DNA of 64,000 bases from Brumimicrobium oceani (GCF_003143775.1 NZ_QFRJ01000012.1:30002-94001), one strand, 5' to 3'. Counted from the stretch's first letter, positions 1-10,375 are shown. Notes: generated by a model not told the origin, from the letters alone. Made by a program: numbers and translations.

Positions 1-278
1 TTCAACAGGTTTAATAAATTTTCTTTATCGTCGATTTCTAAAGGAAATTCTCCACCTTCTTCATCTTCTTCCCACAATGCTTGAACATCATAAGCTTCAT
101 TTTCTTTGAGGTATTCGAAAGTTAAACGTGTAACTTTTGCCAATAGAGGATCTGTTTCTTTTAACGCTAGTTCTCTCAATTCAGTTAATTCCTGAATCAA
201 ATTCTCTGCAAGTACGCCTTCTTTTTCAACTAAAGCGATGATCTTTTCTATTTTTTTATTTGCTATACCTGTCTTCAT
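1..278 (-). CDS. hypothetical protein, C-terminus cut by window edge
   Basis: Minus-strand reading frame that opens with ATG at 276-278 (protein starts MKTGIANKKIEKIIALVEKE) and stays open to base 1, so about 92 residues are visible and the C-terminus is missing. The visible part is charged and mostly helical, with an acidic stretch around residues 68-76 (WEEDEEGGEF). I do not recognise a family. It is separated by about 70 bp from the outer-membrane protein that follows on the same strand. Confidence 0.6.
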   Translation of the reverse strand, partial: MKTGIANKKIEKIIALVEKEGVLAENLIQELTELRELALKETDPLLAKVTRLTFEYLKENEAYDVQALWEEDEEGGEFPLEIDDKENLLNLL

Positions 279-346
279 AACCTTCTTAAAATTTAGAACA
301 CAAATTTAATACCTTAAAGCAATTAACCGCATGATTTGTCTATTTT

Positions 347-928
347 TTAATTGAACTTGTAAATCACTCCAATATTAGCTCCGAAAATTGTAGTGTTTGA
401 ATTACTTTGGCCAGTAGAGTTGCCAAATTCATCTGTCTGGATGGTGCTAGGAGTAAATGCAATGTGATACTTCGCTGTTAGATCAATAAATATATTTTCT
501 GTGATTTCTAAGCTTATCCCAGCTTTAGGTTGGAAACCGAAATAAGATTCACTTGCACTGGTACCAAACGCTTCACTTTTAAATCTATAGATCCCTAAAT
601 TTAATCCTGCGTAAGGTTGAATTTTGTCTGTTAGAAACTTGTAATGACCCCCAATTGTAACAGGCATAACGTTGGATTTAATGTCTATCGTTCCAAAAAA
701 AGGAATGCTTAAACTTTCTTTTCTATTTAGTGATTCTAGTAAAATTTCGGCTGTAATGTTTTCCGTAATGTCGTAAGTTACTCCCACATCAAAACCTAGA
801 TGCATGTTAGAGGCATTGTCATTTAGCGGTTCACCTAATGCAAATCCACCCTTAATTCCGATTTGAGAGATAGCTGTTGCTGAGAAAAACAAAATCAGCA
901 ATGATGTAATTAGTAAATTTCTTTTCAT
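347..928 (-). CDS. outer-membrane beta-barrel protein
   Basis: 193-residue protein with a clear Sec signal peptide (about residues 1-22, ending SATAISQ). The mature part is made of alternating amphipathic strands with Gly/aromatic-rich turns, such as GGHYKFLTDKIQPYAGLNLG, and ends in a short strand terminating in Phe-Asn. This is the pattern of the small OmpA/OmpW-like beta-barrel family (PF13505 type) common in Bacteroidota. It should sit in the outer membrane, but the ligand or role cannot be read from the sequence. It is monocistronic and lies downstream of the accC terminator. Confidence 0.8.
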   Translation of the reverse strand: MKRNLLITSLLILFFSATAISQIGIKGGFALGEPLNDNASNMHLGFDVGVTYDITENITAEILLESLNRKESLSIPFFGTIDIKSNVMPVTIGGHYKFLTDKIQPYAGLNLGIYRFKSEAFGTSASESYFGFQPKAGISLEITENIFIDLTAKYHIAFTPSTIQTDEFGNSTGQSNSNTTIFGANIGVIYKFN

Positions 929-1036
929 GATTGTTTATTTTAGTGAGCTCATAAAGCTAATCAAATTAGCTCAATAAACAGTGCGTTTCCGTTAGTCGTT
1001 TTTCCATGATCCGCCTACTTGGGTTTACTTTAAACC

Positions 1037-1066
1037 AAAAAAAAGCCATCCGAAGATGACTTTTTT
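1037..1066 (-). terminator. rho-independent terminator of the accC operon
   Basis: Read on the minus strand, the stem GTCATC and GATGGC (one G-T wobble) encloses a TTCG tetraloop and is followed by eight T residues. It lies 20 bp after the accC stop and would end the DUF177-rpmF-plsX-fabH-accB-accC transcript. Confidence 0.8.
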
Positions 1067-1086
1067 GTTTTGTCTCGAGACAAATA

Positions 1087-2421
1087 TTAGAATTTGAATT
1101 CATCCATGAAGGCAGTTGTAAAATCTCCTGCATTAAACTTCTCATCTACCATTAATTTTTGGTGGAATGGAATAGTGCTTTTTACGCCTTCGATAATATA
1201 TTCATCCAAAGCACGACGCATTTTAAGAATTGCTTCTTCACGTGTTTGTGCTACTGTAATTAGTTTTGCAATCATCGAATCGTAGTGCGCTGGGATTGTA
1301 TATCCTGCATAAACATGCGTATCAATACGAATTCCATGTCCACCGGGTTCGTGATATTCTGTGATTTTCCCTGGAGAAGGACGGAAGTTATTATAGGGAT
1401 CCTCAGCGTTGATTCTACATTGAATCGCGTGCATGATAGGCTCATAATTTTTACCGCTAATTTTGCTTCCTGCTGCCAGTTTAATTTGCTCTTTAATCAA
1501 GTCAAAGTTAATTACCTCTTCAGTAATTGTGTGTTCGACCTGAATACGTGTATTCATTTCCATGAAATAAAAATCTCTGTTTTTATCAACAAGGAATTCT
1601 ACAGTACCAACACCTTCATATTTTACAGCTTTTGCTGCTTTAATAGCTGCTGCTCCCATCTCCTTACGTAACTTTTTAGTCATGAATGGAGAAGGAGTTT
1701 CTTCTACTAATTTTTGGTGACGACGTTGAATAGAACAGTCACGTTCTGAAAGGTGACAAACGTTTCCGAATTGGTCTCCGGCGATTTGGATTTCGATATG
1801 GCGAGGCATTTCGATGTACTTTTCCATATACAATCCATCGTTAGAAAACGCTGCTTTAGATTCTTGACGTGCAGAATCCCATGCTGCTTCCATTTCTTCT
1901 TTTTTCCAAACAATTCGCATTCCTTTACCACCACCACCGGCAGTTGCTTTTAGGATTACCGGATATTTAATTTTATCTGCGATTTTGTAAGTTTCTTCTA
2001 AGTTTTTTAGAAGACCTTTAGAACCAGGAATACAAGGAACACCTGCTTTAATCATTGTTGCTTTAGCGTTTGCTTTATCTCCCATTCCATCAATTTGTTC
2101 TGGGGTAGCTCCAATAAATTTTATATTGTGTTCTTGACAAACTCTTGAAAACTTAGCGTTTTCAGAAAGGAATCCATATCCTGGGTGAATTGCATCAGCA
2201 TTTGTAATTTCTGCTGCAGCAATAATATTTGGTATTTGTAAATAGGATAATGAGCTTGATGCTGGACCTATACATACAGCCTCATCGGCGAAACGAACAT
2301 GCAAACTTTCCTTGTCTGCTATACTATATACAGCGACAGTTTTAATTCCCATTTCCTTACATGTTCTAATAACACGTAAGGCGATTTCGCCCCTATTGGC
2401 AATCAATATTTTTTTGAACAT
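1087..2421 (-). CDS. accC: acetyl-CoA carboxylase, biotin carboxylase subunit
   Basis: 444 residues, normal for AccC. It catalyses ATP-dependent carboxylation of biotin on BCCP, the first half-reaction of acetyl-CoA carboxylase in fatty-acid synthesis. The sequence shows the N-terminal [19 protein letters not shown] start typical of the family, the ATP-grasp glycine loop GGGGKGMR near residue 165, the metal/active-site segment [17 protein letters not shown] near residue 290, and the C-terminal biotin carboxylase domain. It lies 50 bp after accB in a six-gene minus-strand operon and is the last gene, followed by a terminator. Confidence 0.97.
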   Translation of the reverse strand: MFKKILIANRGEIALRVIRTCKEMGIKTVAVYSIADKESLHVRFADEAVCIGPASSSLSYLQIPNIIAAAEITNADAIHPGYGFLSENAKFSRVCQEHNIKFIGATPEQIDGMGDKANAKATMIKAGVPCIPGSKGLLKNLEETYKIADKIKYPVILKATAGGGGKGMRIVWKKEEMEAAWDSARQESKAAFSNDGLYMEKYIEMPRHIEIQIAGDQFGNVCHLSERDCSIQRRHQKLVEETPSPFMTKKLRKEMGAAAIKAAKAVKYEGVGTVEFLVDKNRDFYFMEMNTRIQVEHTITEEVINFDLIKEQIKLAAGSKISGKNYEPIMHAIQCRINAEDPYNNFRPSPGKITEYHEPGGHGIRIDTHVYAGYTIPAHYDSMIAKLITVAQTREEAILKMRRALDEYIIEGVKSTIPFHQKLMVDEKFNAGDFTTAFMDEFKF

Positions 2422-2471
2422 GCCTTTTGGGTGTTTAGTTTTGCTTAAAATAATTCTAGCGCTTAAATTAA

Positions 2472-2984
2472 TTACGACGGATCAACTAAAAATAATGGTT
2501 GATCGTATTCTACAGGAGTAGCATCATCAACTAGAACTTTGATAATTTTACCTTGTACTTCTGCTTCAATCTCATTAAACAATTTCATTGCTTCAATGAT
2601 GCAAACAGGGTCACCGTTTTTAATTGTACTTCCTACCTCTACAAATACTGGCTTGTCAGGAGATGGAGAACGGTAGAATGTTCCAATCATTGGGGATTTT
2701 ACTGTTATGTATTTACTTTCGTCCTCAGTTGCAGTTTCTTTTTTAGCTTCTGCCGCTGGAGCAGGGGCCGCTGCTGGAGCTGCTTGAGGCAATTGAGCTG
2801 AAGCTTGAGGTATTGCTTGCATCGGTTGTTGTATGTAAACAACCTTTTCTTGTGCTTCTTCTTTGCTTCTTTTTGGCTCAGACTTTATTGTAATTTTAAA
2901 GTCTTTTTCTTCGATTTCTACTTCTGTAACGCCAGACTTAGAAACGAATTTAATTAGTTCTTGAATTTCTTTTTGATTCATCAT
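2472..2984 (-). CDS. accB: acetyl-CoA carboxylase, biotin carboxyl carrier protein
   Basis: 170-residue BCCP. Its biotinylation motif is [12 protein letters not shown], with the modified lysine in EAMK. The N-terminal ~50 residues form a helical region, followed by a flexible Ala/Pro/Gln-rich linker (about 58-80) and a C-terminal biotinyl-lipoyl domain (about 90-170). The 'thumb' segment [13 protein letters not shown] is present, as in bacterial AccB. Two adjacent ATG codons could start it; the difference is one residue. It is paired with accC downstream and fabH upstream, as in many Bacteroidota. Confidence 0.96.
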   Translation of the reverse strand: MMNQKEIQELIKFVSKSGVTEVEIEEKDFKITIKSEPKRSKEEAQEKVVYIQQPMQAIPQASAQLPQAAPAAAPAPAAEAKKETATEDESKYITVKSPMIGTFYRSPSPDKPVFVEVGSTIKNGDPVCIIEAMKLFNEIEAEVQGKIIKVLVDDATPVEYDQPLFLVDPS

Positions 2985-3019
2985 GTGTGAATATTTATAG
3001 GATAAATGTACGTATTTTT

Positions 3020-4012
3020 TTAAGAATTATAGGCCCACTTGAGGTAAATTGCTCCCCAAGTAAAACCTCCACCAAATGCGGAGAGCACTATGTTATCACC
3101 TTTTTTGAGTTTTTTCTCCCAGTCCCAAAGGCATAGAGGAAGTGTTCCTGCAGTGGTGTTACCATATTTTTGAATGTTGATCATCACCTTGTCTTTTGAT
3201 AATCCCATGCGATTTGCTGTTGCATCAATTATACGCAAATTGGCTTGATGTGGAACCAACCAATCTACATTATCGGCAGTTAAATTGTTACGCTCCATGA
3301 TTTCAGCAGACACATCTGCCATGTTGGTAACTGCAAATTTGAAAACTGCTTTTCCTTCTTGGTAAACATAGTGTAAACGTTCGTCTACCGTTTTTTGGCT
3401 TGCTGGAAGTTTTGATCCACCAGCAGGTTGTACCAAATATTTTCTACCTTCTCCGTCACTTTTCAGAATGCTGTCAACGACACCATAACCTTCTTCATTT
3501 GGTTCCAATAAAACAGCACCTCCACCATCTCCAAAAATCACACATGTAGCGCGATCTTCATAATCGATTATAGAGGACATTTTATCTGCACCTACGACAA
3601 TAACTTTTTTATATTTCCCTGTTTCAATGAACTGAGAACCGGTAGTTAGAGCATATATGAATCCAGAACAAGCTGCGTTTACATCAAAACTCCAAGCATT
3701 TTTCATTCCTGTTCTATCAGAAATAATGTTTGCAGTTGCTGGAAAAGGGTGGTCTGGGGTAACAGTAGCACAAATAACTAGGTCAATTTCTTCTGGAGAA
3801 ATTCCTTTTTTCTTAAGAAGCCCATTCACAGCAGCTACTCCAATGTCTGAAGTAGGATTACCGTCGCCAAGCATTCTCCTTTCTTTAATTCCTGTTCGAG
3901 AAGTGATCCACTCATCTGTTGTGTCAATCATCTTCTCAAGGTCCTTGTTTGTAAGAACATTTTCTGGGACAAACCCATGAACACCTGTTATTGCTGCTGT
4001 AATTTTTTTCAT
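3020..4012 (-). CDS. fabH: beta-ketoacyl-ACP synthase III
   Basis: 330 residues. It condenses acetyl-CoA with malonyl-ACP to start fatty-acid chains. The catalytic triad is visible: Cys115 in [11 protein letters not shown], His in VPHQANLRI and Asn in KYGNTTAGT. Length and motifs match FabH. Its ATG overlaps the plsX stop by one base (TAATG), so the two genes are probably translationally coupled. The gene order plsX-fabH is widely conserved. Confidence 0.97.
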   Translation of the reverse strand: MKKITAAITGVHGFVPENVLTNKDLEKMIDTTDEWITSRTGIKERRMLGDGNPTSDIGVAAVNGLLKKKGISPEEIDLVICATVTPDHPFPATANIISDRTGMKNAWSFDVNAACSGFIYALTTGSQFIETGKYKKVIVVGADKMSSIIDYEDRATCVIFGDGGGAVLLEPNEEGYGVVDSILKSDGEGRKYLVQPAGGSKLPASQKTVDERLHYVYQEGKAVFKFAVTNMADVSAEIMERNNLTADNVDWLVPHQANLRIIDATANRMGLSKDKVMINIQKYGNTTAGTLPLCLWDWEKKLKKGDNIVLSAFGGGFTWGAIYLKWAYNS

Positions 4013-4950
4013 TATTTAAAAGCTTCTTTAATCTTTTTAGTTAATTCAGAACTCGCAACATCATGTGCAAGGCACATCATGTTTTTTACTGCAATGTCGT
4101 TAGAGATTCCGTGACCAATAATTACATCTGAATTAACGCCCAATATAGGAGTTCCACCGTAATTTTCATAATTAAAGCGATCCAAGTAGTTGTCTTTTAT
4201 TCCCAACTCCTTTGTAATGGAGTACATTCCTTCGGCTTGTTTTAAAACGATATTGCCTGTAAACCCATCACACACCACAACATCTGCTTTACCTGTAAAT
4301 AAATCTCGGCCTTCGATGTTTCCAACAAAATTGAAATCTTCGCTGCCTTTCATTAATTTATAAGCGGTTTGCGTGAGTAGATTACCTTTACCTTCTTCTT
4401 CACCAATATTTAGTAATCCAACACGCGGGTTGTCGATGTTCATTACGCTTTTGGCATAAATAGAACCTAAACTAGCAAATTGGTATAACACATCTGGTTT
4501 ACAATCTGCGTTTGAACCTACATCCAAGATGATGGAGTTTTGTCCATTCACAATAGGTAACACAGAGGTAATACAAGGACGAATTACACCAGGAATGGCG
4601 TTTACTTTATACATAGAACCAACAAGCATAGCACCGGTATTACCTGTGCTAGCGAAGGAGTCTATTTTTTTTTGGGCTAAAAGTTCAAAACCAACAGAGA
4701 TTGAACTGTTAGGTTTTTGGGGTATAGCGCGAGTAGGATGATCCTCCATCGTAATGATGTCTGGAGCATTAACCACAGAAATACGGTCTGAAACAAACTC
4801 TTTTTCTTTCAAAATTGAGCGTATCTCATCCTCACGACCGATGAGTACTAACTCTACATCGTCGGGCAGTTGTTCTAGGGCCAAAATTGCGCCAAGAACA
4901 TTTGCTCTTGGCGCAAAATCGCCACCACTAATATCTAATCCAAGTTTCAT
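4012..4950 (-). CDS. plsX: phosphate acyltransferase PlsX
   Basis: 312 residues. It converts acyl-ACP and phosphate to acyl-phosphate for phospholipid synthesis, as a peripheral membrane enzyme. Family landmarks are the N-terminal [19 protein letters not shown], the [10 protein letters not shown] segment, [11 protein letters not shown] and the C-terminal [14 protein letters not shown]. It sits between rpmF and fabH, the classical rpmF-plsX-fabH arrangement linking ribosome and lipid synthesis. Confidence 0.96.
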   Translation of the reverse strand: MKLGLDISGGDFAPRANVLGAILALEQLPDDVELVLIGREDEIRSILKEKEFVSDRISVVNAPDIITMEDHPTRAIPQKPNSSISVGFELLAQKKIDSFASTGNTGAMLVGSMYKVNAIPGVIRPCITSVLPIVNGQNSIILDVGSNADCKPDVLYQFASLGSIYAKSVMNIDNPRVGLLNIGEEEGKGNLLTQTAYKLMKGSEDFNFVGNIEGRDLFTGKADVVVCDGFTGNIVLKQAEGMYSITKELGIKDNYLDRFNYENYGGTPILGVNSDVIIGHGISNDIAVKNMMCLAHDVASSELTKKIKEAFK

Positions 4951-4987
4951 AAGTGTGAATACACTTTAAATGTGCTGGATAAGCAAA

Positions 4988-5179
4988 TTATACTGCTACT
5001 TCTTTCTCAGCAATTACTTGACCTTTATAGTAAAGTTTTCCTTCGTACCAGTGCGCACGGTGGAATAAATGCGGTTGTCCTGTTGTTGGACAAGTTGAGA
5101 TGTTTCCAGCTACTGCTTTTTTGTGTGTACGTCTTTTATCTCTTCTTGTTGTCGACGTTCTTCTTTTTGGATGTGCCAT
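4988..5179 (-). CDS. rpmF: 50S ribosomal protein L32
   Basis: 63 residues beginning [22 protein letters not shown], the typical basic L32 N-terminus of Bacteroidota. Only one Cys remains (STCPTTG), so this is a variant without the four-cysteine zinc ribbon. Spacing to plsX is about 37 bp and to the upstream DUF177 gene 21 bp, consistent with one transcript. Confidence 0.96.
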   Translation of the reverse strand: MAHPKRRTSTTRRDKRRTHKKAVAGNISTCPTTGQPHLFHRAHWYEGKLYYKGQVIAEKEVAV

Positions 5180-5200
5180 TTTACTTTATATTTAAGATTT

Positions 5201-5731
5201 TTAATTCAAATTTCTTAATGCGTCCCAACGCGGGTCTGTATCGTCCTCTTCGTCGGTATCATCTTCTTCATTGTATTCTGATGAATCAACGTACTTATCT
5301 ATTAAATCCAACATTTCTTCGTTGCATTCGTCTTCGTCGTGAACCGTTCTACTGGGCAAGGCCACTGTTAATAGTTCATATATTGTAGACGATATATCAA
5401 TCGTAAATGCGGAAATAGGAAGAATAATTAAATTTTCATCCACACTTTCATCTTCGCCAAACTTGTAAACAATTTGATGCGAAACTTCCACCGGGACGTC
5501 CATTAATTCTGTACAACGATCGCATGGTTTTTGAACTGTACCTGACATTTCAAAATCACCAATTAACATTGTATCTTTCTTATTCAATTGAAAGTCGATT
5601 TTTACATCGCCACCTTCAATAATAGAATACGCTAACTCTTCAAAGAACGCTGTTGTTATATTGAACTCAAACGAATGTTTTCCATTCTTTAAGCCCTCAA
5701 ACGGTATAATAAACTCTTTATTCGAAGCCAT
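5201..5731 (-). CDS. DUF177 / YceD family protein
   Basis: About 176 residues. The family is always next to rpmF, and the E. coli and plant homologues are linked to 23S rRNA metabolism; the exact function here is inferred only from that. The CDRCTELMDVPVEV segment is the conserved cysteine motif of the family. The C-terminus is acidic and ends WDALRNLN, as usual. I chose the ATG at 5729-5731 (MASNKEF) over a TTG three codons upstream, because it fits the -7 promoter element at 5754-5761. It is the first gene of the accBC operon. Confidence 0.9.
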   Translation of the reverse strand: MASNKEFIIPFEGLKNGKHSFEFNITTAFFEELAYSIIEGGDVKIDFQLNKKDTMLIGDFEMSGTVQKPCDRCTELMDVPVEVSHQIVYKFGEDESVDENLIILPISAFTIDISSTIYELLTVALPSRTVHDEDECNEEMLDLIDKYVDSSEYNEEDDTDEEDDTDPRWDALRNLN

Positions 5732-5753
5732 AATGTCCAAAAAATTTGGAGTG

Positions 5754-5761
5754 CAAATGTA
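5754..5761 (-). promoter_or_regulatory. -7 promoter element of the rpmF-plsX-fabH-accBC operon
   Basis: Minus-strand TACATTTG, a perfect match to the Bacteroidota -7 consensus TAnnTTTG. It lies 22 bp before the DUF177 ATG. No convincing -33 TTTG at standard spacing was found. Confidence 0.5.
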
Positions 5762-5931
5762 TAAAAATATATAGACATCGCACTTCTTCTTACAAAAGAA
5801 TCTACAAAGTTACTCAATTTTCAGCTAAACAAGTTATGAACACTTGTTAACTTTTATTTTTTTGTTGTTTTCTGTGCTATTATTATATTTCAAAATCAGC
5901 TTTTACGCGGGCAAATGTTAATTTTACAACT

Positions 5932-6558
5932 ATGTTTCACACAGAAAAAATTAAATACGGACCTGTTTCGGTGTTTCTGCTCTATTACGAAGATTTTGTA
6001 ACGGAGGAACACTTACACAATCTTTTGCCTGCGGAACAACTAAAGCTGGCCACACTAAAACACCCGGCAAGAAGAAGAGAATATGTGGCTACACGGGTTT
6101 TAAGAACCATGCACTTTGGAAACGAAGCAATTCTGTACTCGGATATCGGAGCACCCTATGTGGATGGCGAAGGATTTATCTCGATATCTCATGCAAATCA
6201 TGTTGTGGGAATGGCCTATTGTGAAACTTTTCAAGTCGGCTTGGACTTAGAGCCAATCCATGAAAAGGTGATGCGGGTGAAGCATAAGTTTTTAAGCAAA
6301 GAAGAAGAAGAATTAACCGATACCTCATCTGTGGAGGAAATGATTAAGGTTTGGTCTGGTAAAGAAGCTTTGTACAAACTAGCTGGACGGAAGGAAATTA
6401 TATTTGCAGAAAATTTACTGCTCACCAGATTGGATGAATTGAAATGGAAGGGAGGCATATATTTTCCAAACAATAAAAAAGAGGTAGAGCTCATTTTAGA
6501 TAGAAAAAACAACTTTGTAATTTCAATTAATGCATCACCAGTCTATGAAGTCAACTAA
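5932..6558 (+). CDS. 4'-phosphopantetheinyl transferase superfamily protein
   Basis: 208 residues. Enzymes of this family move the phosphopantetheine arm of CoA onto a serine of acyl or peptidyl carrier proteins. Both family signatures are present: VGLDLEPI near residue 102 (Mg-binding Asp) and VWSGKEALYKL near residue 142 (the W-S-x-K-E-A-x-x-K motif). The short Sfp/HetI-like architecture suggests a fatty-acid or secondary-metabolism PPTase, and which carrier protein it serves cannot be decided. Its 3' end overlaps the next gene. Confidence 0.88.
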   Translation: MFHTEKIKYGPVSVFLLYYEDFVTEEHLHNLLPAEQLKLATLKHPARRREYVATRVLRTMHFGNEAILYSDIGAPYVDGEGFISISHANHVVGMAYCETFQVGLDLEPIHEKVMRVKHKFLSKEEEELTDTSSVEEMIKVWSGKEALYKLAGRKEIIFAENLLLTRLDELKWKGGIYFPNNKKEVELILDRKNNFVISINASPVYEVN

Positions 6559-7291
6559 ACATATTCTTCAGAAATTTATTGCTAAAACTGGTCAAATTGC
6601 AGTGTTGATTGACCCAGAAGTAACAAATTCCAAATTGAAGCTTCAGCCCATTGTTGAAAAAGCGGAGTTTGCCCAAGTTGATTATTTTTTTATTGGAGGA
6701 AGTACGGTAACTAGAGCAGATTTTGAAAAAACAACTGCTATTTTAAAGTCGTTAACTAAAATTCCATTGGTTATTTTTCCAGGAGATCATCAACAATTAT
6801 CAAATGATGCAGAGGCCTTACTTTATCTAAGTTTAATCTCAGGAAGAAATCCGGAGTATTTAATTGGTCAGCATGTAAAAAGTGCTCAAGAAGTGCTGAA
6901 GCTGGATTTGGAAATTCTTCCTACAGCTTATGTTTTGATTAGTGGCGGAACACAGTCTACCGTGGCTTATGTGAGTCAAACTACACCAATTCCACGCGAT
7001 AATTTTTCAATTGCGTTAAACACAGCTGTTGCTGGAGTATTACAAGGCAATGAAATAGTTTATTTCGATGCGGGAAGCGGCGCGCGACAGCCTGTTGATG
7101 CTGAGCTAATTAAAAAAGTAAATCAGCAATTGAAAACAGTTGTCATTGTAGGTGGAGGTGTACGTTCCATTGAGGAAATCGAAGTTTTAAAAACTGCTGG
7201 AACAAATGTTATTGTAATCGGAAATAAAATTGAAGAGGATATTGACTTTCTATTAGATATTCAAAATTATAAATCTAAAGTTACTTCATGA
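6545..7291 (+). CDS. geranylgeranylglyceryl phosphate synthase-like (PcrB/GGGPS family)
   Basis: About 248 residues forming a TIM-barrel of the PcrB/GGGPS family, which joins a polyprenyl diphosphate to glycerol-1-phosphate. Visible motifs are AVLIDPE near the N-terminus, DYFFIGGST (phosphate site), YFDAGSGARQPV and the glycine-rich VIVGGGVRSIEEI segment. Bacteroidota carry homologues of the archaeal enzyme; the lipid product in these bacteria is not well settled. I chose the ATG at 6545 (MKSTKHILQ) over the in-frame ATG at 6530, because family members start close to the first barrel strand. Either start overlaps the upstream gene. Confidence 0.85.
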   Translation: MKSTKHILQKFIAKTGQIAVLIDPEVTNSKLKLQPIVEKAEFAQVDYFFIGGSTVTRADFEKTTAILKSLTKIPLVIFPGDHQQLSNDAEALLYLSLISGRNPEYLIGQHVKSAQEVLKLDLEILPTAYVLISGGTQSTVAYVSQTTPIPRDNFSIALNTAVAGVLQGNEIVYFDAGSGARQPVDAELIKKVNQQLKTVVIVGGGVRSIEEIEVLKTAGTNVIVIGNKIEEDIDFLLDIQNYKSKVTS

Positions 7292-8475
7292 AGTTCATTA
7301 GTTTTAGAAGACTGGCAGCAATTTTTAAGCTTGAAATCTCAGAATTTAATGCTGATTTTATTCAAGCGCTATCAAAATCTATTGAACAATATTTTCAATC
7401 TCATAAAGTTTTAAGGGCTTACGGTGAAGACTTTACTCAAAAGCAATTGACTTTTATTTTAGCGCAATTGCAAGAAAAAGAAGCACATATATTTCATGAA
7501 TGGATAGAGGATGACCATTTATTAGTGGAATATCTTTTTAGCAAAGGAGAAATAATATTGCCCGATGAGGAGGTTATACTTCCAAAGGATTCTCCATTGT
7601 TTAAACAATATAAAAGTTTTCTGCGGCCATTTTTAGTTCCCATTTTATCTGATAAAATAGGGAGGTTTGTGAAAGAAGAAAATTTAATTGAGTTAAAGGA
7701 CCACATGAAATTTAGTCCGTTTTTGTCTCAAGAAAACAGGGTTAAAATTGAAAAGCCCATTGTATTGTTTTTGGACCAATCAATTAATCAATTGAAAGTG
7801 AGTTATGGTAGAGACTTTGAAATACAATTGACTATCGTTTATTCCTTAACTTTTATTGATGTTCTAAATGCTTTAGATAAAAGCTATTATTACAAGGCAT
7901 TGAACTATTTTGAAACCACAAAATTACTGGTTAAAAGAAATGATCTGAGTCCAATGCTCTTGGATAAAGTTGAAAAATCATTACGTAGTTTAGATGTAAA
8001 GGAAGAAGACCGCACATTGGTGGAGAGTTTTATCAGTTCAGCAGCATTTGCTTCACGACGCAAAGCGCCGAAACCTCGGCTCATTGAAATGGTGAAATCT
8101 CCCTTTTTTATTGTAGCCGTTATATTGGTGCTGCTCAATTTTGTGTTTGCTGATTGTGAAGGCTAGACAACAGAAGAAGTAGGAAATGAAGAATTTGTTT
8201 ACGACAGCAATTCTTTGACTCTAAATAACATGACTGATGGTGAAACTTTAAGAGGTTATGGCGATCAAATCTCATTAATTTCAGAAGGTAAAGAAGCAAA
8301 AGGAGCATGGAACGCGGTTGAATTTCAAGACAGATATTCTTGTGGAAATGAGCACTCATCCATAACACTTCCTAAAAATGAAATTGTTTTGACTTCAGTG
8401 GCAGTAGTCGATTTTAAAAGTAAGTTAGAATTTGGGTGGAGGATAGGGAGGGATTATTCTGAGGTGTTTAGGTGA
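7288..8475 (+). pseudogene. single-TM protein gene interrupted by an in-frame TAG
   Basis: The first part (7288-8166) gives 292 residues of unknown, mostly helical sequence ending in a transmembrane helix (SPFFIVAVILVLLNFVFADCEG region). It is stopped by TAG at 8164-8166. The same frame then stays open for another 102 codons to TGA at 8473-8475. That tail begins TTEEVGNEEFVYDSNSLTL and looks like an ordinary extracytoplasmic domain (RYSCGNEHSSITLPKNE). So the TAG probably cuts a roughly 395-residue protein. It could be a real nonsense mutation, a sequencing error or, less likely, readthrough. The start overlaps the GGGPS-like gene by four bases (ATGA), so it is coupled to that gene. Confidence 0.6.
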
Positions 8476-8566
8476 GATTGTTACTAATCTGTACCCATTG
8501 TTACACTGTTTTCATTTGCTTATTCTCAACTTTACATTATATTAGAATCAAATAAAATTTAGAATT

Positions 8567-8956
8567 ATGAATTACTATTTTAATAAATCCATTAAAGGGT
8601 CATTTGACGAGGTGATAGGAAGGGTGACAGAAGGTTTAAAAACGGAAGGTTTTGGTGTGCTCACAGAAATTGACATGAAAAAGACCTTTAAGAACAAGCT
8701 AGATGTTGAAATGAGAAATTACAAAATTCTAGGAGCTTGTAATCCCACTTTTGCGCACAAAGCTTTACAGGCCGAAGATAAAATTGGAACTATGTTGCCA
8801 TGCAATGTGATTGTGCAGGAGCTTGAAGATGGAGTCATTGAAGTAGCGGCAGTAAATCCTATGTTGTCCATGCAATCAGTAGAAAATGATCAATTAAAAG
8901 ATGTGGCAACAGAAGTGACTTCGATGTTGGAAAATGTGATTAAAAACTTAGGATAA
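8567..8956 (+). CDS. DUF302 domain protein
   Basis: 129 residues matching the DUF302 family: an N-terminal strand and helix (SFDEVIGRVTEGLKTEGFGVLTEID), the LGACNPTFAHKAL segment, then LPCNVIVQE and a final helix. DUF302 proteins are small cytoplasmic or membrane-associated proteins of unknown role, sometimes near metal or sulfur genes. No signal peptide is present. It stands alone, with a gap on both sides. Confidence 0.85.
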   Translation: MNYYFNKSIKGSFDEVIGRVTEGLKTEGFGVLTEIDMKKTFKNKLDVEMRNYKILGACNPTFAHKALQAEDKIGTMLPCNVIVQELEDGVIEVAAVNPMLSMQSVENDQLKDVATEVTSMLENVIKNLG

Positions 8957-9168
8957 GCTTGAAAGCTGGTGACATAAATTCATACGGAAATAAAGTAAAC
9001 ATCACATTAGGTGTTCGTTTAAAGCAATTAGATTAAGATTCGTAAACACCCTGTTTTTAATATTTTAACTTTTTTGTAAAGTATAGAATCGATTCCTTAT
9101 CGAATATTACTTACTTTTAGGAGTGTTAGTCAATTTTTGAATAACGCTCTTAACTAAAACAAAACAAT

Positions 9169-9507
9169 ATGAAAAAAACAGCAATTACTATTTTCGCCGC
9201 GTTTTCACTTTTATTAGTGCCCAATGCATTAAACGCCCAAGACAACAATACCGATACAGATAAACCATTAACTGAAAGATTGATGGACAAAGTGGTGAAA
9301 CAAAAAACGGAACGTTCTGCGGAACTAGAATCAAGGCTAGTTGAAATTTATGAAATGGATAAATCAGATATGAGTTTTGGCGAAAAAAGAGCATTGAGAA
9401 AAGAAGTGAGAGAAATAGAAAAGACCACTACGAATGGTGGTGGAGGAATTTATATCTCTGTTGGAGGTTTGGTTCTTATTCTAATCTTGCTAATCATTTT
9501 GTTGTAA
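9169..9507 (+). CDS. small exported/membrane protein of unknown function
   Basis: 112 residues with an N-terminal signal sequence (about 1-23, ending ALNAQ), a charged helical middle (about 35-88) rich in Lys/Glu, a GGGG turn, and a hydrophobic C-terminal helix (ISVGGLVLILILLIILL). It probably sits in the inner membrane with the charged part in the periplasm. Similar small proteins are common in Bacteroidota, but I know of no assigned function. It has its own hairpin terminator just downstream. Confidence 0.75.
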   Translation: MKKTAITIFAAFSLLLVPNALNAQDNNTDTDKPLTERLMDKVVKQKTERSAELESRLVEIYEMDKSDMSFGEKRALRKEVREIEKTTTNGGGGIYISVGGLVLILILLIILL

Positions 9508-9514
9508 TCTGAAC

Positions 9515-9546
9515 AAAAAGGAGTTCTCAATGCAGCTCCTTTACTT
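9515..9546 (+). terminator. hairpin terminator
   Basis: The stem AAAGGAG / CTCCTTT encloses a 12-nt loop right after the stop of the small membrane protein gene. The T-tract is short (TTTACTTT), so the call is moderate. Confidence 0.5.
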
Positions 9547-9610
9547 TAGAATTAATAAAAATATTACAGTAAGTCATGAATTCAGTTTTATGGCTTATTT
9601 TTTTGACTAA

Positions 9611-10210
9611 ATGTTAGTGCTAAACAATACTGCTATGCAATTGGAATATATCCTTTTTGGTCTGCTTATAATTGTTTTTATCTATTTTGGAATAGGTCCC
9701 GGAAGTCGGTTGCTCAAGAAAAAATCACACCATTACATTGTACCACCCTCGCCTGAAAACGATCCCGATTGGTATCCCGTTGAACATTCAGATTACAGAA
9801 ATTTTATTTTTATCAAACCAAGTGAAAATCACGTTGATTCACAGCATATTGAAAATATAAATGCCCAGTTGATTGGTATAGAGAATATTCAGGTAGAGGA
9901 GAAGGGAGATTGGTTTAGAATTGAAGCCTTACATTCAAATTTTGGTATTTTTCATTCTGCCATAATAACCTACAATGACATCAATGGAGGCCATGTATAT
10001 GGTTATTGTAAACATAAAGACACGGCAAGAAAAGATTATATTTTTAAACAGTCTGACTCAATTGACTATCTGTTGGGTGTGTTTAGGTCAAATAAAAACT
10101 TTGCAATTTATGTCGACTCAATGCACAAAAACAAGAAAGGAAATATTTCAATTTCTTCTGTGAAAGAGCTCGACTTTATGGAAGAATTGAAAAAACTTCC
10201 AATGCTCTAG
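9611..10210 (+). CDS. hypothetical membrane-anchored protein
   Basis: 199 residues. A single N-terminal transmembrane helix (about residues 10-30, LEYILFGLLIIVFIYFGIG) is followed by a soluble domain of mixed alpha/beta character with no motif that I recognise. An in-frame ATG at 9635 (MQLEYILFG) is an equally possible start. No operon partner is evident. Confidence 0.65.
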   Translation: MLVLNNTAMQLEYILFGLLIIVFIYFGIGPGSRLLKKKSHHYIVPPSPENDPDWYPVEHSDYRNFIFIKPSENHVDSQHIENINAQLIGIENIQVEEKGDWFRIEALHSNFGIFHSAIITYNDINGGHVYGYCKHKDTARKDYIFKQSDSIDYLLGVFRSNKNFAIYVDSMHKNKKGNISISSVKELDFMEELKKLPML

Positions 10211-10375
10211 TAGGAGTCTTTTTTTTGTTAAGGTGGCACAAAACGAACCGAAATGGCTGAAAGAAAATAAACCGTTTATCCACAGATTTCTGTATTTTAC
10301 AGTCAAAACTACATTTATGGAACAAGCGATACAAATTTTATCATCATTCATGCTGCATTCGGGGGAATAGCTTTT

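Noticed and set aside
1285..1671. Plus-strand frame of 128 codons opposite accC
   Set aside because: Lies fully inside accC on the opposite strand and has no family features; a shadow of that gene.
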